Positions 1 through 8,995 of a DNA stretch of 64,000 nucleotides are shown here, in pieces. The stretch comes from Candidatus Methanomethylophilaceae archaeon (lineage in GTDB: Archaea > Thermoplasmatota > Thermoplasmata > Methanomassiliicoccales > Methanomethylophilaceae), in assembly GCA_017540825.1 (NCBI GenBank), contig JAFYAH010000016.1, positions 17,317 to 81,316 on the forward strand, in the 5' to 3' direction. The notes beneath the pieces were generated by a model that saw only the letters and a program-made list of their open reading frames with translations, searched no databases and was not told the origin of the DNA. Within the stretch, counting starts at the first letter, position 1. The number at the start of each line of letters is the position of its first letter. Both the position numbers and the translations under genes were made by a program.

Positions 1-376
1 TATGCGGCTTCGAGGACGATATGGAGTCCGTGTAGAGGACGAACGACTCCGACAGCCATACCACGTTGTCGAGCTTCGATATGCTTCCCATGAGGCTCGG
101 CGGGACGTCCTGGGCCATCAGCGTCCCGTACTCGTCGACTATCTCTATGGTCACCACGTCCGGGCGAGGGAAATCGGAATCGCAGAACACGACGGCGACG
201 AAATCCCTGCAGACGCATTTTCCCAGCCCCACGCTCTCTAGGTCCATGGAGCCGGAGAAGACCTTTACGGAGTCCTCCTCGTCGACGAGGCCAGCTATCG
301 TCTCCGAGTCCAGGATCTCGACGCGGACGACCCCAGGTTTGGAACGAATCTTGGAAATCATCTCGTCGCAACGCAT
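1..376 (-). CDS. Hypothetical protein, 3' end outside the window
   Basis: This frame is open from an ATG at 376 to the left edge, giving at least 125 residues, and it is cut off at its C-terminus. I recognise no family. The start is supported by a TATA-like stretch (TTATATATTA on the minus strand, about 396-406) some 25 bases upstream, which suggests a short leader or a leaderless mRNA. The visible part is acidic and rich in Val, Asp and Ser, with Cys at positions 3, 55 and 57 and no obvious membrane segment. It is divergent from topA. Arginine codons here are CGT, CGC and AGG, as in the neighbouring genes. Confidence 0.6.
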   Translation of the reverse strand, partial: MRCDEMISKIRSKPGVVRVEILDSETIAGLVDEEDSVKVFSGSMDLESVGLGKCVCRDFVAVVFCDSDFPRPDVVTIEIVDEYGTLMAQDVPPSLMGSISKLDNVVWLSESFVLYTDSISSSKPH

Positions 377-500
377 GCAGGATGTATGTTCCAAGTATAA
401 TATATAACCAATGCATCATAATATTGAGGCATCAATAAAAAACCGAACGCAGTCCCTCACCGCCAACTCTTAAATAACCCGCACAAAGTTCGGGCGACCG

Positions 501-2882
501 ATGAGGAAGCTAATTATCACTGAGAAGTCCAACGCCGCGAGGAGGATCTCCACCATCCTGTCTGACGGCCAGTCCCACTCTGCGACCAACGGGGGAGTGA
601 CGGTGATATCTTTCGAGGCCGGAGGCGACGAATACAAGGTGGTCAGCCTCAGGGGGCACATCATAGAGCTCGACTATTCCAAGGAGTACAACGACTGGAG
701 CGCGGTGTCCCCTGTGGATCTGGTGTACGCCCCGCAGGTCAAGACGGTCCACGTGAAGTCCATCCTCAACGCTATAAAGGCGATAGCGGAGGAGTCGGAC
801 GAGGTTATAATAGCCACCGACTACGACAGGGAGGGAGAGCTGATCGGGATGGAGACCGTCAGGGCCATAGGCGTGTACCAGGAGACAGAGTCCGGGAGCA
901 CGCTGGACGGCAGGATCTCGGTCAAGAGGGCGAAGTTCAGCGCGCTCACGAAAGGAGAGGTCGAATCAGCTTTCTCAGACCTGGCCGACCCCGACAAGAA
1001 GCTGGCGGACGCGGCCGAGACCAGGCAGATCGTGGACCTGTCCTGGGGGGCGGTGCTCACCAGGCTCATATCCCTTTCCTCGGGGCAGGTAGGGAAGAAC
1101 TTCATGTCCGTGGGAAGGGTGCAGAGCCCCACCCTGAAGCTTCTCGTAGACAGACACGAGGAGATAGAGAAATTCGTCCCGGTGCCGTTCTGGGACGTCG
1201 TCGCGAAGTTCGGGATGCTGGCGTTCAAAGGATGCCACGAAGGCAACCACTTCTGGGAGAAAGAGGCGGCGGACGCGATCATGGCGAAGATCTCCGAAGA
1301 GAAGGAGGGCACGGTGATCGAGTACGAGACGGTCGCGAAGGAGGAGTACAAGCCCGCCCCGTTCGACACCACGCAGATGCAGGTGGAGGCCAACAAGATA
1401 GGGATACCCCCGACCACCGCCATGAAGCTGGCCGAGGACCTATACACCAGCGGGTACATATCGTACCCCCGTACGGAGAACACGGAATACCCGCGCACGC
1501 TCAACCTCAGGTCGGTCCTCGAGAAGCTCAAGGATTCGGACTTCAGGTCCGAGGCGGAGGAGGTGCTCGCGCAGGAGAAGATCGTCCCGTCCAGAGGGAA
1601 GAGGAGGACCACCGACCACCCGCCCATATACCCTACCGCGGGAGCGTCCCAAAGCAAGCTGAAGGGGGACAAGTGGAAGCTGTACGAGCTTATCGTCAGA
1701 AGGTTCCTGGCCACCGTCGCCCCTAACGCCGAGTCGGAGGTGACCAACTGCGCCATAGACGTCGCCGGGGAGAAGTTCCTCTCCGAAGGGTACGCCCTCA
1801 AGAAGCCCGGCTGGAAGAAGTACTACAAGAAGTACCTGAAGGCCCCGCAGCCCAAGCTGCCGGTCTTGAAGGTCGGCGACAAGCTCGACATAAGGTCCCT
1901 CTCTGTGTCGGAGTCGGAGACCCAGCCCCCCTACAGGTACAACCAGGGAAGCCTGATCCAGGAGATGGACAGGCTGCAGCTGGGGACCAAGAGCACCAGG
2001 CACGACATAATCAGCAAGCTGTTCTCCAGGAACTACGTGCAGGGGAACTACATGATACCCACCTCCAGCGGGATAGCCCTCACCAAGTCGCTGGAGAAGC
2101 ACGGCGGAGGCATAACGGAGCCGGACATGACCGCGAAGCTGGAGGCCGACATGATCAGCATCACCAGCGGCGAGCGTACCCTAGAGGAGGTCGTGAAGGA
2201 GTCCCAGGACATGCTGCACAGCGTCGCCGTCAAGATCTCCGAGGGCTCGGAAGCCATAGGGGAGGAGATAAGGGCCGCCCTGCGCTCCCAGCAGCACGTA
2301 GGGACCTGCCCCAAGTGCGGGAACGACATGATCATAAAGAGGTCCAAGAACGGGAACTTCATCGGTTGCAACGGGTACCCGGAATGCACCAACGCGTTCC
2401 CTCTGCCCAAAGGGGCGCTCATTCAGATGACGGAGAGCGTCTGCGAGGTCTGCGGCCTTCCCCAGCTCAGGGTAATCAGGAAGGGCAACCCGCCGTCCCT
2501 GCAGTGCATAGACCCCAAGTGCCCCAGCAACATCGAGAAGAACGAGCTGGGGCCCTGCCCGACATGCGGGAAGGGGCGCATAAGGGTCATGTACTCCAAG
2601 CAGGGGAAGAGGTTCGCCGGATGTTCGGAATGGCCGGCGTGCACGCAGACCTACCCGCTGAGGCCCAGAGGCTCGATAGTGTCCGCGAAGAAGCCCTGCG
2701 AGCTATGCAAGGCCCCTATGATCGTCCTAGGGAGCACGGAGGAATGCATCAACACCGAGTGCCCCGGAAGGAAGAAGCCCACCGGCGACAAGAAGGCGGA
2801 CGAAGAAGAGAAGCCGAAGGCGGCGAAGAAGCCTGCGACCCACAAGAAGACGACGAAGAAGAAAGAGAGCCAGGAAGACTGA
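501..2882 (+). CDS. topA: DNA topoisomerase I (type IA), archaeal
   Basis: A 793-residue type IA topoisomerase, which relaxes negative supercoils through a 5'-phosphotyrosine intermediate. The N-terminal TOPRIM domain (about 1-140) has the acidic DxDxE motif as DYDREGE starting at Asp107. The catalytic Tyr is Tyr322 in YISYPRTE. The C-terminus (about 603-755) holds four Cys-rich zinc fingers (CPKCG, CEVCG, CPTCG, CELCK types), followed by a Lys-rich tail. The length fits archaeal TopA with several fingers. A TATA-like CTTAAATAAC lies about 25-30 bases upstream of the ATG. The gene converges on a small Cys-rich gene 11 bases downstream. Its roughly 35 Arg codons include no CGA. Confidence 0.97.
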   Translation: MRKLIITEKSNAARRISTILSDGQSHSATNGGVTVISFEAGGDEYKVVSLRGHIIELDYSKEYNDWSAVSPVDLVYAPQVKTVHVKSILNAIKAIAEESDEVIIATDYDREGELIGMETVRAIGVYQETESGSTLDGRISVKRAKFSALTKGEVESAFSDLADPDKKLADAAETRQIVDLSWGAVLTRLISLSSGQVGKNFMSVGRVQSPTLKLLVDRHEEIEKFVPVPFWDVVAKFGMLAFKGCHEGNHFWEKEAADAIMAKISEEKEGTVIEYETVAKEEYKPAPFDTTQMQVEANKIGIPPTTAMKLAEDLYTSGYISYPRTENTEYPRTLNLRSVLEKLKDSDFRSEAEEVLAQEKIVPSRGKRRTTDHPPIYPTAGASQSKLKGDKWKLYELIVRRFLATVAPNAESEVTNCAIDVAGEKFLSEGYALKKPGWKKYYKKYLKAPQPKLPVLKVGDKLDIRSLSVSESETQPPYRYNQGSLIQEMDRLQLGTKSTRHDIISKLFSRNYVQGNYMIPTSSGIALTKSLEKHGGGITEPDMTAKLEADMISITSGERTLEEVVKESQDMLHSVAVKISEGSEAIGEEIRAALRSQQHVGTCPKCGNDMIIKRSKNGNFIGCNGYPECTNAFPLPKGALIQMTESVCEVCGLPQLRVIRKGNPPSLQCIDPKCPSNIEKNELGPCPTCGKGRIRVMYSKQGKRFAGCSEWPACTQTYPLRPRGSIVSAKKPCELCKAPMIVLGSTEECINTECPGRKKPTGDKKADEEEKPKAAKKPATHKKTTKKKESQED

Positions 2883-2893
2883 TCCTGGCTCCT

Positions 2894-3169
2894 TCAAACC
2901 ATTTCGGCTGTTACGCACCCGTCCTCGTCCACGAGGCCGGAGAATAACGCGTTCAGCAGCTCGATCTCGCGGCCGATGCGCATGTTGCGGCATCTGCTGC
3001 ACTCCAGCTCTTTTCCCAAGCATATCTTGAACTCCATCTCCTGACGGTCAAGATCCATGATACGCCCACAAGAACAGTATACGCTCATGCCATGCTGCAT
3101 CGGCTCCAGCATCTGGAACCTGCCGCAACCGCAGCGTTGGCTTTCGCTATAGTTATCCCGAACTATCAT
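2894..3169 (-). CDS. Small Cys-rich, probably zinc-binding protein
   Basis: A 91-residue protein of unknown function. It carries CGCG, CSCG and CSRC motifs plus another Cys, so one or two zinc ribbons are likely. The ATG at 3169 was preferred to the longer frame because AAGGGGAT lies just upstream as a ribosome binding site. It is convergent with topA, with 11 bases between the stops. No family was recognised, and a nucleic-acid-binding role is only a guess from the zinc motifs. Confidence 0.6.
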   Translation of the reverse strand: MIVRDNYSESQRCGCGRFQMLEPMQHGMSVYCSCGRIMDLDRQEMEFKICLGKELECSRCRNMRIGREIELLNALFSGLVDEDGCVTAEMV

Positions 3170-3487
3170 CCTATCCCCTTTAGCTTGTGAGACCGACCGT
3201 ATCACGGCGATCGCACGATTGTGCTTGTTCTTCCCCTCAGAACCGGCACGTTTTCGCGCAGGACTACCCTATGGTGATGCATGATATAAGCCTTGTCAGA
3301 CATCAGAGCAGACGTCCCTGATCATGTCTCTGATCGTTGCTCTGATAGTCTGAAAAGATTGCCTTGCCTTGAAACAAGATGAATCCAGAGTTTAAGAACC
3401 GGCTCGGATCGATTAGGGACAAGGAAGGCTGTAGCCGAGGCGGCAACGAAGAGGGCCAGGAAGCCGAGGCCGGCCTCCCGGCGGGTT
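3170..3487. other. 318-bp intergenic stretch, no feature recognised
   Basis: This lies between the Cys-rich gene and the end of the phosphoribosyltransferase gene. I see only shadow frames, some short ATG frames without ribosome sites, and partial direct repeats of a CTCTGAT motif near 3330-3350. No RNA gene or clear terminator was seen. Confidence 0.4.
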
Positions 3488-4675
3488 TCACAGCTCGGAG
3501 ATCTGCTTGACCTGGGATATGACGTAGTCGCGGATCTCGGACGGCTTGCGGTCCGGGCAGCACTTCTTCCCATGGTCCAGGACCTTGGTTTCAATCATGT
3601 CCATCACGGACCCGCATTTGCACCGGACCTCGTCGTCAGGCGACAGGGAGACGCCCATGGAGAAGCAGTGAGGGCAGCGATAGGTGAACTTCCTCCCACC
3701 GAACTTCCCGCGCTTCGAGATGGGGTGCCCTCCCTTCTCCACGAGGTCCATGGAGAGGTCCAGGGTGGCCGCGTTGCTGATCGAGGTGCCCACGCCGAAC
3801 CCGGCTACGCACGTGTCCGCTATGGCGGCTACAGAGGTCTCGTCGAGCCCTCCGGAGACTATGATGTCCACGTCCTTGTATCCGTACATGTCGAGCTCCC
3901 AGCGGACCTCGTTGATGAGCTCCTTGAAGTTTCCTCTCCTGGACCCAGGCGTGTCCAGCCTGACGCCCTTCAGGTCCTTGACGGACTTGCATGCGTCCAG
4001 AGCGGCGGTCCTCTCGTCCGAGAACGTGTCTATGAGCATTATGCGTGGCACGTCGGGCTCGATTATCCTGTCGAACGCCTTGAAGGCGGCGTCGTTGCTG
4101 CCCATCATGAGCATCAGGGCGTGCGGGACCGTCCCGACGGGCACCGTGCCGGTTATGTCTCCGCCCATGCGAGAGGAGACGGCGTCGCAGCCCCCTATGT
4201 ATGCGGAGCGGTCGATGACCCCGGATATGGCAGGGTGCATTCTCCTGTTTCCGAACGCGAACACGGTCTTCCATTTCGCCGCCACCTTGGTGCGGGCGGC
4301 CGCCGTCGCGATGCCGGTGGGCTGGCAGAGCATGCCGAGTATGGCGGTCTCCATCTCCCCGAACTCAGTGTAGGCGCCGTTGATGTTCATCAGAGGGACC
4401 CTGACGGAATTCTCCGCCCTGGGCCTGAACAGCGTCCCCTCGGGTATGGAGTACACGGACACGTCCTTCCCTTCCAGAAGGTTCAGGACCTCCTGCAGGC
4501 CGCAGAAGACCGCCCATTCCCATCCGCGAGGCAGGGAGCTGCCTGTGAACTCCGCCCATACCGGGATGTCGGCCTTGCCGCAGGCCTCCAGGATGCGCCT
4601 GGTGCGCTCGAAGTACACGTCCATGGTGTACCCGGAGCGGATCTCCTCCTCTGAAGCCTGGAAAAGCTTCGACAT
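3488..4675 (-). CDS. pncB: Nicotinate phosphoribosyltransferase (archaeal)
   Basis: A 395-residue type II phosphoribosyltransferase that makes nicotinate mononucleotide from nicotinate and PRPP for NAD salvage. Family-typical stretches are the SSLPRGWEWAVFCG region near residue 47, the DTFSDER segment, and the IIVSGGLDE phosphate-binding loop. A zinc ribbon is appended at the C-terminus (CPHC and CKCG), as in many archaeal members. The start at 4675 (MSKLFQASEEE) excludes a long antisense frame over enolase. It sits 8 bases downstream of the eno stop, so the two genes are probably cotranscribed. Confidence 0.9.
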   Translation of the reverse strand: MSKLFQASEEEIRSGYTMDVYFERTRRILEACGKADIPVWAEFTGSSLPRGWEWAVFCGLQEVLNLLEGKDVSVYSIPEGTLFRPRAENSVRVPLMNINGAYTEFGEMETAILGMLCQPTGIATAAARTKVAAKWKTVFAFGNRRMHPAISGVIDRSAYIGGCDAVSSRMGGDITGTVPVGTVPHALMLMMGSNDAAFKAFDRIIEPDVPRIMLIDTFSDERTAALDACKSVKDLKGVRLDTPGSRRGNFKELINEVRWELDMYGYKDVDIIVSGGLDETSVAAIADTCVAGFGVGTSISNAATLDLSMDLVEKGGHPISKRGKFGGRKFTYRCPHCFSMGVSLSPDDEVRCKCGSVMDMIETKVLDHGKKCCPDRKPSEIRDYVISQVKQISEL

Positions 4676-4683
4676 GGGATCCC

Positions 4684-5949
4684 TCAGACGCGGAACTTGG
4701 AGATCCCGGGGAACCTGGCCCTGGATCCCAGCTCCTCTTCGATGCGCAGGAGGCGGTTGTACTTGGCTGTCCTCTCCCCGCGTGCCGGAGCGCCGGTCTT
4801 GATCTCCCCGGACCCCCATCCCACGGACAGGTCCGCGATCGTGGAGTCCTCGGACTCTCCGGACCTGTGGGACACGACGACGTTGTAGCCGTTCTTGTAG
4901 CTGAGCTCGGCGGCGTCCCCGGACTCGGTGACGGTCCCGATCTGGTTGACCTTCAGCAGGAGGGCGTTGGCCGCTCCCTCGTCGATGCCGCGGGCAAGGC
5001 GCTTGCTGTTGGTGACGAAGAGGTCGTCTCCCACGATCTGGACGCGGCTGCCTACCTTCTTCGTGAACTCCGCGGTGGTGGCGAAGTCGTCCTCGAAGAA
5101 CGGGTCCTCTATGCTGACCAGCGGGTGGGAGCCTATCAGCTCCACGTAGTGGTCCAGAAGCTCGCCTGCGGAGAGGACCATGCCGTCGACGCTGTACCTG
5201 CCGCCCTCGTAGAACTCCGAGGAGGCGGCGTCTATGGCGAGGAAAACGTCCTTCCCGGGCTCGTACCCGGCATCCGAGACGGCGTCGGTTATCACAGTGA
5301 GCGCCTCGTCCAGCGTGTCTAGGGGAGGGGCGAAACCGCCCTCGTCCCCGATGTTGATCGCGCTGGCGCCGTACTTGGACTTGAGGATGGACTTGAGGTG
5401 CATGTAGACCTCGGACGACATGCGGAGGCAGTCCGAGAAGGACTTGGCGCCTGCGGGGATGATCATGCACTCCTGGATCTTCAGGTTCCCTCCGGCGTGC
5501 TTCCCCCCGTTGATTATGTTGAGCATGGGCACCGGAAGGGTGACGTGGTCGCCCCCGATGTGCTCGTACACCGGGATCCCCTCGCACATGGCTCCTGCCC
5601 TCGCGACCGCCAGCGACACGGCCACCGTGGCGTTCCCGCCCAGGTTCGACTTGTTGTCTGTCCCGTCGAGCTCGATCATGGCCTCGTCAACGGCCCTCAG
5701 GTCGGTGGGGTCCATGCCCACGATGCGGCCGGCGATCTTGCCGCGGACGTTCTCCACGGCTTTGAGGACGCCCTTGCCGCCGTACCTCTGTCCTCCGTCG
5801 CGGAGCTCCAGCGCCTCCCAGGAGCCTGTGGATGCCCCTGAAGGCGCGATCGCCGTGACCTTGTGGCCTCTGACCGTGACCTCGGCTTCGACGGTGGGGT
5901 TTCCCCTGGAGTCCAGAACCTCTCTTGCCCATACTTTCTCGATCTGCAT
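4684..5949 (-). CDS. eno: Enolase
   Basis: A 421-residue phosphopyruvate hydratase that interconverts 2-phosphoglycerate and phosphoenolpyruvate. It begins with the family hallmark LDSRGNPTVE. It also shows the metal ligand region SIEDPFFEDD, GDDLFVTN, the catalytic Lys in LLKVNQIGT, and the SHRSGE loop. The length is normal. It lies between the response-regulator-like gene (9 bases upstream) and the phosphoribosyltransferase gene (8 bases downstream), in a probable operon. Confidence 0.97.
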   Translation of the reverse strand: MQIEKVWAREVLDSRGNPTVEAEVTVRGHKVTAIAPSGASTGSWEALELRDGGQRYGGKGVLKAVENVRGKIAGRIVGMDPTDLRAVDEAMIELDGTDNKSNLGGNATVAVSLAVARAGAMCEGIPVYEHIGGDHVTLPVPMLNIINGGKHAGGNLKIQECMIIPAGAKSFSDCLRMSSEVYMHLKSILKSKYGASAINIGDEGGFAPPLDTLDEALTVITDAVSDAGYEPGKDVFLAIDAASSEFYEGGRYSVDGMVLSAGELLDHYVELIGSHPLVSIEDPFFEDDFATTAEFTKKVGSRVQIVGDDLFVTNSKRLARGIDEGAANALLLKVNQIGTVTESGDAAELSYKNGYNVVVSHRSGESEDSTIADLSVGWGSGEIKTGAPARGERTAKYNRLLRIEEELGSRARFPGISKFRV

Positions 5950-5958
5950 AAACTAACC

Positions 5959-6912
5959 TCAATCGCTAGGAACAAACTGTTTCATATCGTGCAGCAGGAT
6001 GGAGCGATCCTTCTCGGTGAGGACCGTATCGTCGGCAGATATCGCTATCGTCCGCGGAACCCCTTCGGTGCTGCTTATCAGTAGATGGAACATCTTCAGC
6101 GTGTCGTTGATCCCGTTCACCGTCAATATGTCGTCGAAATTGTCGAAGACGACGACCGGGTTGGGAGAGCTCTCGATGAACTCGCGGACGGATGTCACGA
6201 CCGTGCCGAGGCCGTAGATGTCGAACATCCCGTCCTTGGGGCTGGAAGACATCGTCCTCACGTCTATGTTGCCGTAGTCGAACTTCGCCTTCACCGCTTT
6301 CAACTTATCGGAGGTGACGATCATGACGCTGTACTCGTTGGTGTTGAAGAGCCCCACGAATTTGTAGATGCCCTCCGGATACTCCTCGAACACCACATAG
6401 CACGTTCCGAGCGTCGCGCCGGAATGCTCGGGGTCCGTCTTCGGAGCCGGGATCCTCTCCTTCTTCCGCCAGAAACAGATCCAAGACAAGAGGCGAGACC
6501 AGATGGAGCCCTTCTCTTTTTTCTTCTTCTTTTTCCTCTTCTTGGGCTCCGCGGCGCTCTCTTTCTTGGGAGGGGCGTTCTTGTACAAGGCGTCCACTAT
6601 CACGGTGGAGTTGAAAGGCTTCTGGATGACCCTCTTGATCTCCGGGATGTCGGTGGGGACGTGGTCTCCGATACTGGTCAGAACTATGACGCTGAAAGGG
6701 TTCGACGGGTGGGCTTCCTTGACGTAGGAGATGAGCGACAGCCCGTTCTCGACGCTCGAGTCCAGGAATATGATGTCCGGAGCGAACCCGGATATCTTCG
6801 AGACGGCTTCATCCAAGCTGCTGGCTACACGCGTCAGACAGCCTTCCGCCTCTGCTAAGTCGCGCACCACGCCCTGCGAACCGGCGTTATCATCGACTAC
6901 CAGCACTTTCAT
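5959..6912 (-). CDS. Response-regulator receiver domain fused to a DUF835-like domain
   Basis: A 317-residue cytoplasmic protein. Residues 1-115 form a receiver domain: acidic pair VVDDN, phospho-acceptor Asp in IIFLDSS, Thr in VLTS and Lys in IQKPF. A very basic linker follows (about 125-136, KKRKKKKKKEKG), then a Trp/Phe-rich hydrophobic patch, then a C-terminal region (about 175-317) resembling the DUF835 domain common in Thermoplasmata. No DNA-binding or kinase domain is visible, so the output is unknown. The basic tract could contact membrane or nucleic acid (inference). It may be the first gene of the run leading into eno. Confidence 0.75.
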   Translation of the reverse strand: MKVLVVDDNAGSQGVVRDLAEAEGCLTRVASSLDEAVSKISGFAPDIIFLDSSVENGLSLISYVKEAHPSNPFSVIVLTSIGDHVPTDIPEIKRVIQKPFNSTVIVDALYKNAPPKKESAAEPKKRKKKKKKEKGSIWSRLLSWICFWRKKERIPAPKTDPEHSGATLGTCYVVFEEYPEGIYKFVGLFNTNEYSVMIVTSDKLKAVKAKFDYGNIDVRTMSSSPKDGMFDIYGLGTVVTSVREFIESSPNPVVVFDNFDDILTVNGINDTLKMFHLLISSTEGVPRTIAISADDTVLTEKDRSILLHDMKQFVPSD

Positions 6913-7077
6913 GGCCTGACCTGGCCACCTATACAGGTTTAAATATTAATGGGAATTGGTCGCCCGAAACCGGAGACCGCAAAACAAGACAATAAGGAAG
7001 ACCCGGGGATGCCTCCCCAGGATGATCCTCATCGATAACCGGCCGGACCCGGCCGTAAGAACGAATTGCCAGAACGC

Positions 7078-7227
7078 TTACTGCTTCCTGCTCTCTTTGG
7101 CCTTGGGCCTGAGGTTGCTGTATCCGCACTTCCTGCACTTGGTCGCCTTGGGGGCGTTGGTGGCATAGCAGTTCATGCATACAGACTTGTCAAGGAGCCT
7201 GTGCTCAGCCTCTTTGAAACGTGCCAT
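7078..7227 (-). CDS. rpl40e: Large-subunit ribosomal protein L40e
   Basis: A 49-residue protein read from the sequence itself. It starts [14 protein letters not shown] and has two CxxC pairs (CMNC and CRKC) forming the L40e zinc ribbon, with a basic C-terminus, and ends in TAA. The length matches archaeal L40e. A TATA-like TTTTTATATGA lies at about 7258-7268, some 35 bases upstream of the ATG. Confidence 0.93.
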   Translation of the reverse strand: MARFKEAEHRLLDKSVCMNCYATNAPKATKCRKCGYSNLRPKAKESRKQ

Positions 7228-7294
7228 CTATATACCTCTGGCATCGCATTATTGAAGTCATATAAAAACGGTTCTATGTTCCCCTGGCCGACGG

Positions 7295-8233
7295 TCAGAG
7301 GAGCGAGCGCTGCTTCAGGAAGTCCTCGATCGGGCCCACGTCGGATCCCGGCATCTCGTGCGTGACGTATTCTGGCTTAAGAATGTCCAGGAGATCCTTG
7401 CAGCGGGGATCGGAGAACGGCATGTGCTGGTCTATCTTGCCCACGTGAGGGTACATCCCGATGACGTACTCCTTTAGCGGGGTGTCCCCGGGGACGACCT
7501 CCTCGAAGCTCTCCCGGTACTCGCCAGAGGCGCTGTAGTGGAAGTGGACCGTCTGCACCTTCTCGATGATGTCCTGGCTGTACCCTGCGAATACGTCCAG
7601 CAGAGCGTCTATCCCGTCCTGCTCCGTGTATATGCGGGGAAGGCAGCTCATCAGATGCCCGGTGTCGATGCAGAGCCCCCAGTCGGAGAACTCTATCCTG
7701 TCCTCCAAGGTGCGGAAGCCCCTGCCGTCGGTCATGCGCAGGCCAGGCCACCAGAGGTTCTCGAACAGGATGCGGAACGGGGGCTCCCCTCCCGGCATCG
7801 AGGCGACGACGCGGTTCATGACCTCGGCGAACGCCTTGATGACGTGGTCGTCGGAGAACGGCTGCTCGTGGCAGTGTAGATAGGGGACGCTCCCGTTCCC
7901 GAGGTGCATGACCCCGTACGGAGGGGAGAGCACGGAGGCGCAGGAGACCGCCTTGGAGATGTTGAACACCACCTCCTCCGGGGAGCGCCCGTACATGTAG
8001 TACAGGGACTGGTACTCGTCGAAGTCGTATGGCCTGCCCTCCCACGCCGCCAGCCAGTCGGTGGCGTATGGGAGATGGACGGACGAGGAGAGCTCGCGGT
8101 GGGACTCTGGCGGAGGCTCGTACGACGTAAGCATCTCTAGCCCGTCGCACCCCATCCCGTCCAAGAGCTTGCGCGGGGTCCTCCCGAAGAACCCCATGTC
8201 CTGGTATACCGAGTAGCTCAGCAGGTGCTTCAT
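7295..8233 (-). CDS. Xylose isomerase-like TIM-barrel protein
   Basis: A 312-residue protein of the sugar isomerase/AP endonuclease family 2 fold. Likely metal ligands are Glu in LFENLW, Asp and His in CIDTGH, His in VHFHYS, and the HEMPGSD segment near the C-terminus. The substrate is not evident. Related proteins act as sugar isomerases, epimerases or DNA-repair endonucleases, and this sequence does not decide between them. It begins 12 bases after the DUF4443-like regulator gene, so the two probably form an operon. Confidence 0.75.
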   Translation of the reverse strand: MKHLLSYSVYQDMGFFGRTPRKLLDGMGCDGLEMLTSYEPPPESHRELSSSVHLPYATDWLAAWEGRPYDFDEYQSLYYMYGRSPEEVVFNISKAVSCASVLSPPYGVMHLGNGSVPYLHCHEQPFSDDHVIKAFAEVMNRVVASMPGGEPPFRILFENLWWPGLRMTDGRGFRTLEDRIEFSDWGLCIDTGHLMSCLPRIYTEQDGIDALLDVFAGYSQDIIEKVQTVHFHYSASGEYRESFEEVVPGDTPLKEYVIGMYPHVGKIDQHMPFSDPRCKDLLDILKPEYVTHEMPGSDVGPIEDFLKQRSLL

Positions 8234-8245
8234 TTCCCGGTTCTC

Positions 8246-8839
8246 TCAGAACAGCGCCAGCGCGGCGGAGACGGCGGCTTCGACAGCGTTGGTCTTGCAT
8301 TCGGCGCCTCCTATTATGAGGACATCGTCCGCGGTCATGCCAGTCTCCTTGCGTATCATAGCGGCGGTGTCGGGAGCCTTCTCGTCCAGGTTCCAGTCGG
8401 GCGGCATCATGAGGACGCCGTCCCTTATCACGAGGGTGGTACAGCCCTGCGCCCCCATCTTGACTCCGACGTCCCTCTGCTCCATCCCGTTCTTAACCTT
8501 GCTGGCGACGCCTAGGACGAGCACAGACTGCTGGCACTCCCCCACCACTATGTCTGGTACGGTTATCTCCATGGGCCTTATAGGGATCTGCTTCAGAAAA
8601 TCCAGCCCGGCCTTCGTTATGGTTATCCCGGTCTGCTTGATGAGGATGAACTCCCACTCCTTCAGCGTGTCAATGATCCTACGCATGCTTCCTTCGCCTA
8701 CGCCCACTTCCTGGGCGAGCCTCTTCCTTCCCATGGACTTGCCGCCGGACAGGACGTAGAGGGACCAATAGACGTTCGCATCGTTGAATCTGAACATCGG
8801 GCCGAACTGAGGTTCATCGATAATCTTCAAGGCTACCAC
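8246..8839 (-). CDS. Winged-helix transcriptional regulator, DUF4443-like
   Basis: A 197-residue protein. The N-terminal half (about 25-85) is a winged helix-turn-helix (KRLAQEVGVGEGSMRRIIDT followed by a wing). The C-terminal half resembles the DUF4443 domain, with a hydrophobic core and an IIGGAECKTNAVEAAVSAAL tail. It starts with GTG. The target and ligand are unknown. It lies upstream of the TIM-barrel gene in the same orientation. Confidence 0.65.
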   Translation of the reverse strand: MVALKIIDEPQFGPMFRFNDANVYWSLYVLSGGKSMGRKRLAQEVGVGEGSMRRIIDTLKEWEFILIKQTGITITKAGLDFLKQIPIRPMEITVPDIVVGECQQSVLVLGVASKVKNGMEQRDVGVKMGAQGCTTLVIRDGVLMMPPDWNLDEKAPDTAAMIRKETGMTADDVLIIGGAECKTNAVEAAVSAALALF

Positions 8840-8995
8840 CTTAATTCAGTATCACCGCCATCGCTTTTAAAAATGTTGGATGAGTGATGATGAATCTGCC
8901 AAAAAAGAACATTATAAAAAATAAAGGAACAAGCATCCAGCACAAGCCGGATGCCTGTGTTTATAAACATCTGACGACTCTGCGGCCTTGCAGGA

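Noticed and set aside
3488..5587. 699-residue minus-strand frame reading into enolase
   Set aside because: Only the part from 4675 down is homologous to anything (nicotinate phosphoribosyltransferase); the upstream part is an Arg/His-rich shadow of eno.
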